Shown here: positions 48,507 to 56,206 of the stretch, one piece after another
Layout: each line of letters opens with the position of its first letter
Numbering within the stretch: the first letter of the stretch is position 1
Assembly: GCF_017068455.1 (NCBI RefSeq)
Contig: NZ_CP070608.1
Coordinates: forward strand, 2,771,488 to 2,835,487
Length of the DNA stretch: 64,000 nucleotides
Source: Fulvivirga lutea
GTDB lineage: Bacteria; Bacteroidota; Bacteroidia; Cytophagales; Cyclobacteriaceae
Reading direction: 5' to 3'
Notes under the pieces: generated by a model
The model's input: only the letters and a program-made list of their open reading frames with translations
Database searches by the model: none
Told to the model about the DNA's origin: nothing
Position numbers and translations under genes: made by a program

Positions 48507-49361
48507 ATGTGCAGATTATTAGCCTATCTGGGTCAGCCTATTGCCATGGATAAATTCCTCTATGAGCCTGAGAATTCCATGATTAAACAAAGTATTAACG
48601 CCAAGGAATTAGAAGAACCATTGAATGGCGATGGATTCGGAGTTGGTTGGTACACGCCTACCGTTTCGGAAGAACCAGCCGTATTTGTTTCAGTTTATCC
48701 TGCATGGAACAATAGAAATTTAAGGTATCTGGCCCCAAAAATCGTTTCTGGTAGTCTAATCGCCCATGTTCGAGCCGCTAGCGTTGGTGATGTATCGGAG
48801 TCAAATTGTCATCCGTTTCATTTTAAAAACATGTTAATGGCACATAATGGAGGGGTAGAACAGTTTGAAAAGATAAAAAGACCTTTGAAATCCATGTTAT
48901 CAGATGAGCAGTACCTGTGGGTTAAAGGCCAGACCGATTCGGAGCATTTGTTTGCGCTCTTTTTAGATGCCTTAAAAAAGAAAGGAGAAACATTTACGGC
49001 TGACGATGTAGCGGACTGTTTTCAGGAGATGATAAACCATTTAAATCTTCTAATGACAACTTATGGCATTGAAGAAGATGCTTATTTGAATATGGTTTTT
49101 GTAGATGGTGAGCGAATGGTTGGTTTAAGGTATGTAACCAACGCTGCAGTTGAGCCACTGTCTCTGTATTATTCTGAAGGTAGTAAATACGTTTGTGAAG
49201 ATGGAATGTGCCGAATGGTTCCGGCAGAAGGTAAAGACAAATCAGTGATGATTGTTTCTGAAAAGCTAACCAGCATTGCCGAAGATTGGCGGCCAATACC
49301 TAAAAACCATATGATCTTAGTTTATAAAGACTTATCTGTGGGTTTTAGAAGAGTTTCATAG
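48507..49361 (+). CDS. Class II glutamine amidotransferase (EgtC-like)
   Basis: 284 residues beginning MCRLLAYLG, so that Cys2 becomes the N-terminal nucleophile after Met removal. The Ntn-hydrolase motifs HVRAAS and MAHNGGVEQF are present. EgtC-like enzymes remove gamma-glutamyl groups in ergothioneine synthesis, but egtB and egtD are not nearby, so the substrate remains open. A TTATGTAA octamer (48488-48495) lies 11 bases before the start, closer than at the stress genes downstream. Confidence 0.88.
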   Translation: MCRLLAYLGQPIAMDKFLYEPENSMIKQSINAKELEEPLNGDGFGVGWYTPTVSEEPAVFVSVYPAWNNRNLRYLAPKIVSGSLIAHVRAASVGDVSESNCHPFHFKNMLMAHNGGVEQFEKIKRPLKSMLSDEQYLWVKGQTDSEHLFALFLDALKKKGETFTADDVADCFQEMINHLNLLMTTYGIEEDAYLNMVFVDGERMVGLRYVTNAAVEPLSLYYSEGSKYVCEDGMCRMVPAEGKDKSVMIVSEKLTSIAEDWRPIPKNHMILVYKDLSVGFRRVS

Positions 49362-49519
49362 TAATACCTGTCTCAATCAACAATAATTCGTTTTTACTTT
49401 TTCATTAAGTCAAAGACTTGAATGCCAACCTATTAAGTATACGATACGATTGCACAAACTGAATTAATTTAAGAACCCGATAATTAATGCCAACTTAGTG
49501 ATACATTAAAAACCGACCC

Positions 49520-50086
49520 ATGAGTACGAAACTATATATAAAATACATGGTGAGTTTGAGGTGCAAGATGATGGTTAAGGAAGAACTACGCAAGCTTGGG
49601 CTACATTATGTGAATGTCGATTTAGGAGTGATTGAGGTATTGGAGAATATCAGCGATGCGCAAAGAAGCCAATTGCGTGATAATTTGCTAAGATCAGGGT
49701 TAGAGCTGTTGGATGATGGTAAAAGCATCTTGATCGAAAAGATAAAGAATTTAATTACCGAAATGATCCACTATTCTGAGGAGCTGCCCAAAGTAAACTA
49801 TTCTGACCATATAAGTGAAAAACTAAATTATGACTACACATACCTGGCCAATACTTTTTCTGAGGTTAAAGGAATAACCATTCAGCAATACATTATCATT
49901 AACAAGATAGAGCGAGTGAAAGAATTGCTCATTTATGATGAGCTTACACTTACAGAAATAGCCTATAAGATGCATTACAGTAGTGTGGCTCACTTGTCAC
50001 ATCAGTTTAAGAAGATAACAGGGCTAACACCTACCTTTTACAAGCAACTTAAAGATAAACGTAAGCGAAACCTGGAAGATCTTTAA
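49520..50086 (+). CDS. AraC-family transcription regulator
   Basis: 188 residues. Residues 1-75 form a small alpha/beta N-terminal domain with a conserved-looking RCKMMVKEELRKLGL stretch. Residues 80-180 are a complete AraC double helix-turn-helix (LANTFSEVKGITIQQYII, LTEIAYKMHYSSVAHLSHQFKK). It stands at the head of the stress island and is the only DNA-binding regulator between 47 and 60 kb, so it is a candidate controller of the neighbouring csbD-like and membrane genes. The N-terminal domain could bind a ligand or metal. Confidence 0.88.
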   Translation: MSTKLYIKYMVSLRCKMMVKEELRKLGLHYVNVDLGVIEVLENISDAQRSQLRDNLLRSGLELLDDGKSILIEKIKNLITEMIHYSEELPKVNYSDHISEKLNYDYTYLANTFSEVKGITIQQYIIINKIERVKELLIYDELTLTEIAYKMHYSSVAHLSHQFKKITGLTPTFYKQLKDKRKRNLEDL

Positions 50087-50118
50087 TAGGCAATTCATGT
50101 ACATGTTTAGATAGAAAC

Positions 50119-50210
50119 GTGTGATTTATACAACAAAACAGAAGTCTTATGTAACTATTGATGAATGCGAAAAGGCCACCTTTGGGTTGTTGAGGAAATT
50201 CTTTCTCAAC
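50119..50210 (+). promoter_or_regulatory. Promoter/leader block of the first csbD-like gene
   Basis: Three blocks recur with the same spacing before the second csbD-like gene: GTGTGA at 50119, TTATGTAA at 50147, and CACCTTTG at 50177. The last matches the Bacteroidota -7 element (TAnnTTTG) except for its first base. A 9-bp hairpin (GTTGAGGAA/TTTCTCAAC) at 50189-50210 follows in the leader. Confidence 0.5.
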
Positions 50211-50224
50211 TTAAATTAAAGATC

Positions 50225-50455
50225 ATGGAAAATTCTAAAGATCAAAAAGTGACAGAACCTTTCAAAATTACTGGAGATTGGAAAGGTCAATCAACTCAAC
50301 TTAAAAACAAGTATCCACAACTTACAGATGAGGATTTGAAATTCGAATCAGGTAAAGAAAACGAGCTTGTAAAAAGAGTTGAAACCAGATTGAATAAGAA
50401 CAGGGAAGAGGTTGTAAATATTATTAAAAAGGCCGAACCTGCAAAAGCAATATAA
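50225..50455 (+). CDS. CsbD-family stress protein
   Basis: A 76-residue soluble, charged protein. The CsbD-like core reads TGDWKGQSTQLKNKYPQLT, then DEDLKFESGKENELVKRV. CsbD proteins are general-stress proteins of unknown biochemical role. The ATG at 50225 is preferred to an upstream ATG at 50165 (20 extra residues), because it fits the family start and the leader hairpin lies before it. It is one of three copies in 6 kb (others at 51397 and 55977). Confidence 0.88.
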   Translation: MENSKDQKVTEPFKITGDWKGQSTQLKNKYPQLTDEDLKFESGKENELVKRVETRLNKNREEVVNIIKKAEPAKAI

Positions 50456-50476
50456 GCTCTTAGTTGAAGAGGTTAG

Positions 50477-50500
50477 AAAGGGGAGCGATCCCCTTTTTTT
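50477..50500 (+). terminator. Rho-independent terminator after the first csbD-like gene
   Basis: AAGGGG AGCGAT CCCCTT followed by a T run. Confidence 0.85.
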
Positions 50501-50788
50501 GTTTAATAAAACACTTAAAAGTTAAACACTTGCCGGAGGTAAACACTATAAAAAAGTCTCATGTCATCATAATCCTTGTAATTATTGCCTTTATCGTTGG
50601 CATAGTTAGTTTACAAAGCTGAAAAACAGAATACTTTCGGTTAAATATTTAACAGTTTGTAATTAAAATCAAAAGTGGGATTTATGTAAAATTTACGATG
50701 GGTTATGTAAAAAGGTAGTGCCTCTTTCTTCTCATTTTAGAGTTGCTTACAATAAGCAAAAGTACATCAAATATTAACTAGTATAATT
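50501..50788 (+). other. Spacer with TTATGTAA sites and a doubtful tiny membrane ORF
   Basis: About 290 bases before the SHOCT gene. An open frame from TTG 50530 to TGA 50622 would encode 30 residues with a hydrophobic helix (VIIILVIIAFIVGIVSL). It has no ATG, and the only Shine-Dalgarno-like GGAGGT lies inside it, so it may be noise. Two TTATGTAA sites (50682-50689 and 50703-50710) precede the SHOCT gene. Confidence 0.35.
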
Positions 50789-50992
50789 ATGTATGAAGGA
50801 TATCATTTTATAGGCATGCACTTGGCATGGTGGGTTTTTTGGGCTACTTTAATTTTTTGGGTTTTTGTTACGCCTTATCCAATTCCTGGGCTTCGTTCAA
50901 AAGCGAAAACACCTCTCGAATTACTTAAAAAGAAGTACGCCTCAGGTAAAATCAATAAAGAAGAGTATTTAGAAAAAATGCATCTGCTGTAG
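50789..50992 (+). CDS. Small membrane protein with SHOCT domain
   Basis: 67 residues. One membrane helix (about 9-29, MHLAWWVFWATLIFWVFVT) is followed by a linker and a C-terminal SHOCT motif (PLELLKKKYASGKINKEEYLEKM), a short oligomerisation-type domain. The N-terminus faces outward or inward without clear bias. It is part of the cluster of tiny stress genes and is preceded at about 79-107 bases by TTATGTAA sites. Confidence 0.85.
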   Translation: MYEGYHFIGMHLAWWVFWATLIFWVFVTPYPIPGLRSKAKTPLELLKKKYASGKINKEEYLEKMHLL

Positions 50993-51058
50993 TTGAGGTG
51001 CCGTAAATCACTTATTGCTATCAGTATGCCATATTCAATTTTAATAATTAAAAAGTAA

Positions 51059-51256
51059 ATGGAATCGATTAAAGATTGGGAGAATAATGTTAATAAGATC
51101 ACATCCAGGATTTATAACGAATTTCCGGAACTTTCGAAATATATTACTGAAATACCGTTTCAAGAAACCGTAAGTGAGGAATCTAACATAGAGGCGATTA
51201 AAAGCTACTATTTTTCTTTAGAAGAATTGGTTTCCAAGTATGCCAAAATGCATTAA
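51059..51256 (+). CDS. Small hypothetical protein
   Basis: 65 residues, acidic, soluble and helical (MESIKDWENNVNKITSRIY). There is no recognisable domain. It lies 66 bases after the SHOCT gene on the same strand with no terminator between, so it is probably co-transcribed. The function is unknown. Confidence 0.6.
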   Translation: MESIKDWENNVNKITSRIYNEFPELSKYITEIPFQETVSEESNIEAIKSYYFSLEELVSKYAKMH

Positions 51257-51276
51257 ATCTCATCAACACTAACAAT

Positions 51277-51381
51277 GTGTGAAGTATGTAATCTACTTAC
51301 AGACTTATGTAATGCATTCACTCCCTATTAAGGCCACCTTTGTTGTGTGAAAAATCACATAACCGATCGTGGATTACGATC
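51277..51381 (+). promoter_or_regulatory. Promoter/leader block of the second csbD-like gene
   Basis: GTGTGA at 51277, TTATGTAA at 51305 and CACCTTTG at 51335, with exactly the spacings (28 and 30 bases, start to start) seen before the first csbD-like gene, plus a shared AAGGC before CACCTTTG. A hairpin GATCGT/ACGATC at 51365-51381 lies 15 bases before the ATG. Confidence 0.5.
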
Positions 51382-51396
51382 ATTAAAACCAACGTT

Positions 51397-51588
51397 ATGA
51401 ATAAGTTAGAAATTAAAGGCAACTGGAACGAGATGAAAGGCATGCTTAAGAAAAAATATGCCAATTTAACTGACAATGACCTCGTATATGCAGAAGGAAA
51501 AGAAGATGAATTAGTTGGCAAACTTCAAAAGAAGTTAGGTAAATCAAAAGATGATGTCAATAAAATCATAAGCGATCTTAATTCTTAA
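51397..51588 (+). CDS. CsbD-family stress protein
   Basis: A 63-residue canonical CsbD domain: GNWNEMKGMLKKKYANLTD and DLVYAEGKEDELVGKLQKKLG. Soluble and highly charged. An in-frame upstream codon at 51340 is dismissed because the leader hairpin and family start support ATG 51397. It is the most typical of the three CsbD copies in this window. Confidence 0.92.
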   Translation: MNKLEIKGNWNEMKGMLKKKYANLTDNDLVYAEGKEDELVGKLQKKLGKSKDDVNKIISDLNS

Positions 51589-51693
51589 TAATCACTTTTA
51601 TTTAGGTGCTCTTTCATAGTGGTATCATACGAAAAGTATACAAAGAAGTAGGTTTTTAAAGCACCTGCCGAACACAATAAACAATTAGAAATA

Positions 51694-52356
51694 ATGAAAA
51701 TAATATATACATTAATGGCCTTGGTATGCGTTTCAGCTACCGTTGGTTATGCCCAGGATAATTCTACGGGCAACGATAATAAAGTAGATAACAGTTCCGA
51801 ACCAAGAGCCTATGTAGGTGTAAAAATAGGTACGAACTATTCTAATGTGTATGATTCCGATGGTGAGTCATTTAAAGCCGATCCAAAATTTGGTTTAGCT
51901 GTAGGGGCATTTATTACCATACCTATAGGAGAATTCCTAGGTGTGCAGCCAGAAATACTTTTTTCACAAAAAGGCTATAAGGCTGAAGGTGAATTGCTAG
52001 GTAGTTCTTACACAATTACACGAACAAGTAATTATTTAGACATACCATTGTTAGTTGCTGTTAAGCCTGTTAAATTCTTAACTATACTGGCCGGCCCACA
52101 ATATTCTTATTTGTTGAGTCAAAAAAACAAATTTGAAAATGGCCAAACCACTATTGAGCAAGAAGATGAATTTGATAATGAGGATTTACGAAAAAACACC
52201 TTATGTTTCACAGGCGGAGTTGATATAAACCTCGATAAACTAGTAGTAAGTGGAAGACTTGGCTGGGATTTATTTAAAAATAATGGCGATGGATCTACAA
52301 CAACACCACAATACAAAAATGCGTGGTATCAATTAACACTTGGTTATCGTCTTTAG
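51694..52356 (+). CDS. Porin-family outer-membrane beta-barrel protein
   Basis: 220 residues, with a signal peptide ending GYAQ, then a low-complexity Asn/Asp/Ser stretch and a PorT-type barrel (YVGVKIGTNYSNVYD, LGVQPEILFSQKGY, ILAGPQYSYLL, final WYQLTLGYRL). It shares the plan of the paralogues at 6290 and 6960. It lies within the stress island and may be regulated with it. A terminator follows. Confidence 0.85.
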   Translation: MKIIYTLMALVCVSATVGYAQDNSTGNDNKVDNSSEPRAYVGVKIGTNYSNVYDSDGESFKADPKFGLAVGAFITIPIGEFLGVQPEILFSQKGYKAEGELLGSSYTITRTSNYLDIPLLVAVKPVKFLTILAGPQYSYLLSQKNKFENGQTTIEQEDEFDNEDLRKNTLCFTGGVDINLDKLVVSGRLGWDLFKNNGDGSTTTPQYKNAWYQLTLGYRL

Positions 52357-52372
52357 ACTGATATAAATTAAG

Positions 52373-52408
52373 AATCCTGAGTGATACAATCACTCAGGAT
52401 TTTTTTTG
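52373..52408 (+). terminator. Rho-independent terminator
   Basis: AATCCTGAGTGAT ACA ATCACTCAGGATT followed by eight Ts: a very stable perfect stem. Confidence 0.93.
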
Positions 52409-52608
52409 CTTAAGAATATTTAAGGTACAGCTTCCTGAGCTCAACCATCAAAAATATTATTACACGGTAATTCTATAATGCCGACATAATAACACTATTC
52501 CTATTCCGCCAATACCTATGATTTATGTAACCATTTGCGTTTACATTGTAACGTATTGCAGTTGATATAAACCCACCTTTACATACATAGAAATATAAAT
52601 AAATAAGC

Positions 52609-53052
52609 ATGAAAAATTTAAGATTAATGTCATATGGACTCTTTTTAGTAGGTATAACAACCATTGCTAGCTGCGATAGCAGTTCGTCTGGTAAGTTAAA
52701 AGAAGCTAAAGTAGAGTTGAATGATGCAAAAGATAACCTGGCCAAAGCTGAAAAGGATTATGCCGCTGAATTAGAAGACTACAGAAAAAACGCAAATGCT
52801 ACTATAACCAGTAATGAAAGAAGCATAAAAGAATTTAAAGCGAGAATACCCAACGGCAAAATAAATGTAAAAGCCGAATATCAAGAGAAAATCAAAGAGC
52901 TGGAGGAGAAAAATACGGCAATGAAACAAAAACTAAATGATTATACCGTAGAAGGTAAAGACCAATGGGAAGTTTTCAAGGCTGAGTTCAGCAATGATAT
53001 GGATGCATTAGGTAAAGCAATAAAAAATCTTACTGTAAACAATGTTAAATAA
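52609..53052 (+). CDS. Coiled-coil lipoprotein, sll1863-like stress protein
   Basis: 147 residues. A lipoprotein signal ends in TIASC. Almost the whole mature part is predicted coiled coil with Lys/Glu/Ala heptads (LKEAKVELNDAKDNLAKAEKD). It resembles Bacteroidota proteins labelled sll1863-family stress response (from memory). It is probably periplasmic and membrane-anchored. A TTATGTAA octamer lies at 52523-52530, 78 bases before the start codon, matching the distance in the csbD-like genes. Confidence 0.75.
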   Translation: MKNLRLMSYGLFLVGITTIASCDSSSSGKLKEAKVELNDAKDNLAKAEKDYAAELEDYRKNANATITSNERSIKEFKARIPNGKINVKAEYQEKIKELEEKNTAMKQKLNDYTVEGKDQWEVFKAEFSNDMDALGKAIKNLTVNNVK

Positions 53053-53123
53053 GAAAAAATCTGACTAGCTGCATTAATAATATTCAGCTAGCAGATTAAT
53101 TCAATACACAAAAACCAACTGCA

Positions 53124-53432
53124 ATGAAAAGAATTATAATTAAATCGATGGTGGTTTTATTGGTAGTGTGTGGTACAAACACCTTTGCCAATACAACAGA
53201 CAAAACAAATGAAAAAGTAACAGAAGAGGTATCTGAAAAGACATCGGTCCTGATTCACCGAATAGAGGAAATCAAAAGCATGGATAAATCAACCATGACA
53301 CGCGCTGAGAAAAAGACTGTTAAGAATGAGCTTAAGGCAATTAAGAGAGAACTTAAGCAGCAGGATAATGGCGTATATATTTCCGTAGGCGGTGTAATCA
53401 TAATTGTATTGCTCCTAATACTGCTTTTATAA
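53124..53432 (+). CDS. Small secreted or membrane protein with C-terminal helix
   Basis: 102 residues. A signal peptide (to about 24, TFAN) is followed by a charged helical region (TDKTNEKVTEEVSEK, IKSMDKSTMTRAEKKTVKNE) and a strongly hydrophobic C-terminal helix (GGVIIIVLLLILLL). It would be anchored by its C-terminus with the helix bundle in the periplasm. Unknown function. Followed 26 bases later by the lmo0937-like gene. Confidence 0.75.
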   Translation: MKRIIIKSMVVLLVVCGTNTFANTTDKTNEKVTEEVSEKTSVLIHRIEEIKSMDKSTMTRAEKKTVKNELKAIKRELKQQDNGVYISVGGVIIIVLLLILLL

Positions 53433-53458
53433 TCAACATACACTTTAAAAAAACTAAC

Positions 53459-53614
53459 ATGGGAAATTTACTTTACATCGTTGCTGTAGTACTTGTTATA
53501 CTTTGGGCCATAGGCTTTCTTGGATATAACGCAGGAGGCATTGTGCATATACTTTTAGTCATTGCATTAATATCTGTCCTATTCAGGGTAATTAAGGGTG
53601 GTCGATCTTTTTAA
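53459..53614 (+). CDS. lmo0937-family small membrane protein
   Basis: A short ORF of 51 residues, starting at ATG 53459: MGNLLYIVAVVLVILWAIGF followed by GYNAGGIVHILLVIALISVLFRVIKG. This two-helix hairpin with a central Gly-rich turn (GYNAGGIVH) is the hallmark of the lmo0937/DUF5670 group, which is frequently found beside csbD genes. The role is unknown; it probably acts in membrane stress. Its stop lies 4 bases before the next start codon. Confidence 0.88.
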   Translation: MGNLLYIVAVVLVILWAIGFLGYNAGGIVHILLVIALISVLFRVIKGGRSF

Positions 53615-53618
53615 TGAC

Positions 53619-53816
53619 ATGGAACAAGAGCAATATAAGTTTGCCGAGGGCGACATAGTATATGAGGTAACCAGTCCTCATCTGCTTATGTTAATCACCA
53701 GCCAAAAAGGCATCATTTATTATTGTCAGCAAATTGATGGCATGAAGAAAAAGCCATCGGCATATATGGAACGAGATTTAAAGGCGTTTCACAAAGCAGA
53801 AGATTCAAAAAATTAA
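53619..53816 (+). CDS. Small conserved-pair protein (paralogue of 55783)
   Basis: 65 residues. KFAEGDIVYEVTSPHLLMLITS and YYCQQIDGMKKKPSAYMERDL suggest a small beta-barrel of the SH3/YodC kind. It is paralogous to the gene at 55783 (KFVAGDIVFAKEAPQLKLVV, YYCKRVEDPEKKDLVYFEREL). ATG 53619 is preferred over an earlier in-frame GTG because it starts right after the lmo0937-like stop. Function unknown; cytosolic. Confidence 0.75.
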   Translation: MEQEQYKFAEGDIVYEVTSPHLLMLITSQKGIIYYCQQIDGMKKKPSAYMERDLKAFHKAEDSKN

Positions 53817-53870
53817 AATAAGAATTGTCAATCAATTTAAAGCCTACCAAATTATTTTAAACCAAGTTTT

Positions 53871-55082
53871 ATGGCCGACATGAATGAATTAAGCTTATCT
53901 ATTCTGTCGGCTGTTCAGGTTGATCCTATTTTATCTAAGCTAGTTTTTCTTTCGGTAGGTATTATCCTCATCAGCTTTTTGTTTAAGTGGTTAAAGCAAC
54001 CATATATTGTCGCCTACATTCTAGTAGGCATTTTTATTGGTCCTTATGGCTTTCAATTAGTCACGGATGAATCGCTAATATCAAGTATGGGCTCATTTGG
54101 CCTTATTTTATTGCTTTTCTTCATTGGTATGGAGATTTCAATAAATAAATTAATCGCCAATTGGCGAATTCCTGTATTAGGTACGCTCATCCAGGTTATT
54201 TTTAGTATTGGAGCTGTTTGGCTAGTATCGAATTTATTTACATGGCAATTCAATCAAATACTCGTTTTAGGTTTTGTTATTAGCCTGAGTAGTTCGGCAA
54301 TTGTTCTTGGTTACTTACAAGATAGGGGCTTAATTGATTCTAAATTAGGACAAAACATTATTGGTATTTTATTAGTCCAAGATGTTCTGGTAGTACCTAT
54401 GCTCGTAACACTTAATTACCTATCAGGTGAGGTACTTTCCGTTATGGAAGTTGGAAAGCAAATTTTAGGGGCCTTGCTCATTTTAGGTATAACTATATGG
54501 GTTCTAAAGAAGGATATAATCAAATTACCTTTTGGTAAACACATTAGAAAAGATCATGAAATTCAGGTATTTATAGCCTTTGCCTTCTGCTTTGGCTTCT
54601 CATTGCTTACTTCATTTTTTGGTCTTTCATCAGCTCTGGGTGCTTTTGTTGCTGGTATAATTGTTTCGAAAGCCAAAGAAACTTCCTGGGTACATAAAAG
54701 CCTTCATGCTTTTAGAATTGTATTTGTGGCGCTATTCTTTGTGTCGGTAGGTATGTTAATTAATATGGACTTCCTCATCGATAATATAAAGTTTGTGGCC
54801 ATATTGGTATTTCTGGCGTTTTTTACCAACAATCTGATTAATGCACTCATTGTGAGGTTTCTAGGCGAGAGCTGGAAAGACAGTTTATACACAGGAGCCA
54901 TATTAGCACAAATTGGTGAGTTTAGCTTTATACTTGGCGCTACAGCCTATTTTATAGGTTTAATTTCAGAAAACACCTATCAATTGGTTATATCTACCAT
55001 TTCAGTTACCCTCATATTAAGTCCATTGTGGATCATAATGATGCGCAACATCATTGGGTCCGTAAAAAATCCAAACCTATGA
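53871..55082 (+). CDS. Cation:proton antiporter (CPA2 / KefB-like)
   Basis: 403 residues with about 12 membrane helices. The CPA2 features are visible: the N-terminal QPYIVAYILVGIFIGP, the long SLSSSAIVLGYLQDRG and the inner LLFFIGMEISINKL. It ends after the membrane domain, so it lacks the RCK/TrkA domain of full KefB. It would exchange K+ or Na+ for protons in pH or salt stress. It fits the neighbouring stress genes; ion specificity is not readable. Confidence 0.9.
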   Translation: MADMNELSLSILSAVQVDPILSKLVFLSVGIILISFLFKWLKQPYIVAYILVGIFIGPYGFQLVTDESLISSMGSFGLILLLFFIGMEISINKLIANWRIPVLGTLIQVIFSIGAVWLVSNLFTWQFNQILVLGFVISLSSSAIVLGYLQDRGLIDSKLGQNIIGILLVQDVLVVPMLVTLNYLSGEVLSVMEVGKQILGALLILGITIWVLKKDIIKLPFGKHIRKDHEIQVFIAFAFCFGFSLLTSFFGLSSALGAFVAGIIVSKAKETSWVHKSLHAFRIVFVALFFVSVGMLINMDFLIDNIKFVAILVFLAFFTNNLINALIVRFLGESWKDSLYTGAILAQIGEFSFILGATAYFIGLISENTYQLVISTISVTLILSPLWIIMMRNIIGSVKNPNL

Positions 55083-55177
55083 TTTATGTAACACTCAAAT
55101 AGAAGTGTGTAACACAACTACCTGTAGTAACGACTAGTTTTAGACTACTAAAGTTATAACACTAAACTGCATAACTC

Positions 55178-55294
55178 ATGTCTAAGGAAAAAGATGGCAA
55201 AGCCAAGTCAGGTAAAACTCCACCTACAAAAACACTAAAGGAGAAGAGGGCTGTTAAAGAAGCCAAGCGAAGAGATAAGAAAAATAATGACTGA
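55178..55294 (+). CDS. Very small basic protein
   Basis: 38 residues with a Lys/Arg-rich composition (KEKDGKAKSGKTPPTKTLKE, AVKEAKRRDKKNND). No hydrophobic stretch. It may bind nucleic acid or be disordered. It overlaps the cupin gene by 8 bases. A TTATGTAA octamer at 55084-55091 lies 86 bases before the ATG, within the end of the antiporter transcript. I could assign no family. Confidence 0.55.
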   Translation: MSKEKDGKAKSGKTPPTKTLKEKRAVKEAKRRDKKNND

Positions 55295-55655
55295 TAAGAT
55301 TAATAAAGGAAGTAGTGAAGAGTACGAAAAAGGTAAAACATTCATAATCGTTGAGATTATTGAATACATTCCAAACTCTGTAGTAATTAAAACAATAATC
55401 AAGAAAACAACAGGTAATGTAACGGTATCTTCCTTCGATTCAGGGGAGGCACTTACAGAGAAAACCTCACCATTCGATACATTTATACAGGTAATTGATG
55501 GAAAAGCGGAGATAGTCATTGACGGACATAAACATCAATTGAATACAGGCGAATCAATTATTATACCTGCACATTCTCCAAATATTGTAAAGGCTAACGT
55601 TCGGTTTAAAATGATTTCTACTATTATTAAAAGCGGTTACGAAGAAATGAGTTAG
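55287..55655 (+). CDS. Cupin-domain protein
   Basis: 122 residues of a small single cupin. VIDGKAEIVIDGHKHQLNTGESIIIPAHSPNIVKA is the beta-strand core with the G(X)5HXH-like and PXG-like motifs; the metal site is incomplete (one His in GHKH, one in PAHSP). Cytosolic. Likely a small-molecule-binding or isomerase-like protein; the ligand is unknown. It overlaps the basic peptide gene, so translation is likely coupled. Confidence 0.85.
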   Translation: MTDKINKGSSEEYEKGKTFIIVEIIEYIPNSVVIKTIIKKTTGNVTVSSFDSGEALTEKTSPFDTFIQVIDGKAEIVIDGHKHQLNTGESIIIPAHSPNIVKANVRFKMISTIIKSGYEEMS

Positions 55656-55782
55656 CCCAAGAAAACTAAATCTGAATGAGTGTAGTGTGAAGTATTTAAT
55701 AGATGGTTTACCTACAATCTTTAGAAAATGGTAGGGGTAAGTGATGAAAAGCTTACCCTTAATACATGAAAATAAAAACAAC

Positions 55783-55977
55783 ATGGGACAAGAATTTTTA
55801 GAAAATAAATTTGTTGCGGGCGATATCGTTTTCGCCAAAGAGGCACCACAGCTTAAGCTGGTTGTTAGGCGATATATCGATCGGGTTTATTATTGTAAAA
55901 GGGTAGAAGACCCTGAAAAGAAGGATTTGGTATACTTCGAGCGTGAATTAGTGGATAACGGAATAAAAAAGATGTGA
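55783..55977 (+). CDS. Small conserved-pair protein (paralogue of 53619)
   Basis: 64 residues. Same core as the gene at 53619: FVAGDIVFAKEAPQLKLVV, then YYCKRVEDPEKKDLVYFEREL. ATG 55783 is preferred over in-frame starts at 55741/55744, because the extra residues do not match the paralogue. It overlaps the third csbD-like gene by one base (TGATG). A GTGTGAAGTAT-TAAT element at 55685-55700 resembles the one before the second csbD-like gene. Confidence 0.75.
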   Translation: MGQEFLENKFVAGDIVFAKEAPQLKLVVRRYIDRVYYCKRVEDPEKKDLVYFERELVDNGIKKM

Positions 55978-56147
55978 TGGATATATTAAGAAGTTGGAGA
56001 GAACAAAAAGCGATGCTTAAAATGCGATTTCCTACACTCAGTGATACCGATTTTGATTTTAAAGAAGGTGAAAAGGAAGGTATGTTAAATAACCTTTCCT
56101 CCAAGCTCAATAAAACAAGAAATGAACTTTGCCTGATATTCGCTTAG
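55977..56147 (+). CDS. Third CsbD-like protein (short)
   Basis: A 56-residue ORF. SWREQKAMLKMRFPTLSDTD and FDFKEGEKEGMLNNLSSKLN line up with the CsbD core of the gene at 51397 (NWNEMKGMLKKKYANLTDND, VYAEGKEDELVGKLQKKLG). The C-terminus ends in a different, more hydrophobic tail (LCLIFA). Translation is probably coupled to 55783 by the TGATG overlap. The alignment is convincing by eye. Confidence 0.75.
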   Translation: MDILRSWREQKAMLKMRFPTLSDTDFDFKEGEKEGMLNNLSSKLNKTRNELCLIFA

Positions 56148-56206
56148 CTACAAACCTATTAGCCACTAGGAGATCTTAAATATATGGCTACATAAATACA
56201 ACTAGC

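Noticed and set aside
50530-50622. A 30-codon hydrophobic frame as a gene
   Set aside because: Only a TTG start, and the Shine-Dalgarno-like GGAGGT is inside the frame; kept only as a note on the spacer.
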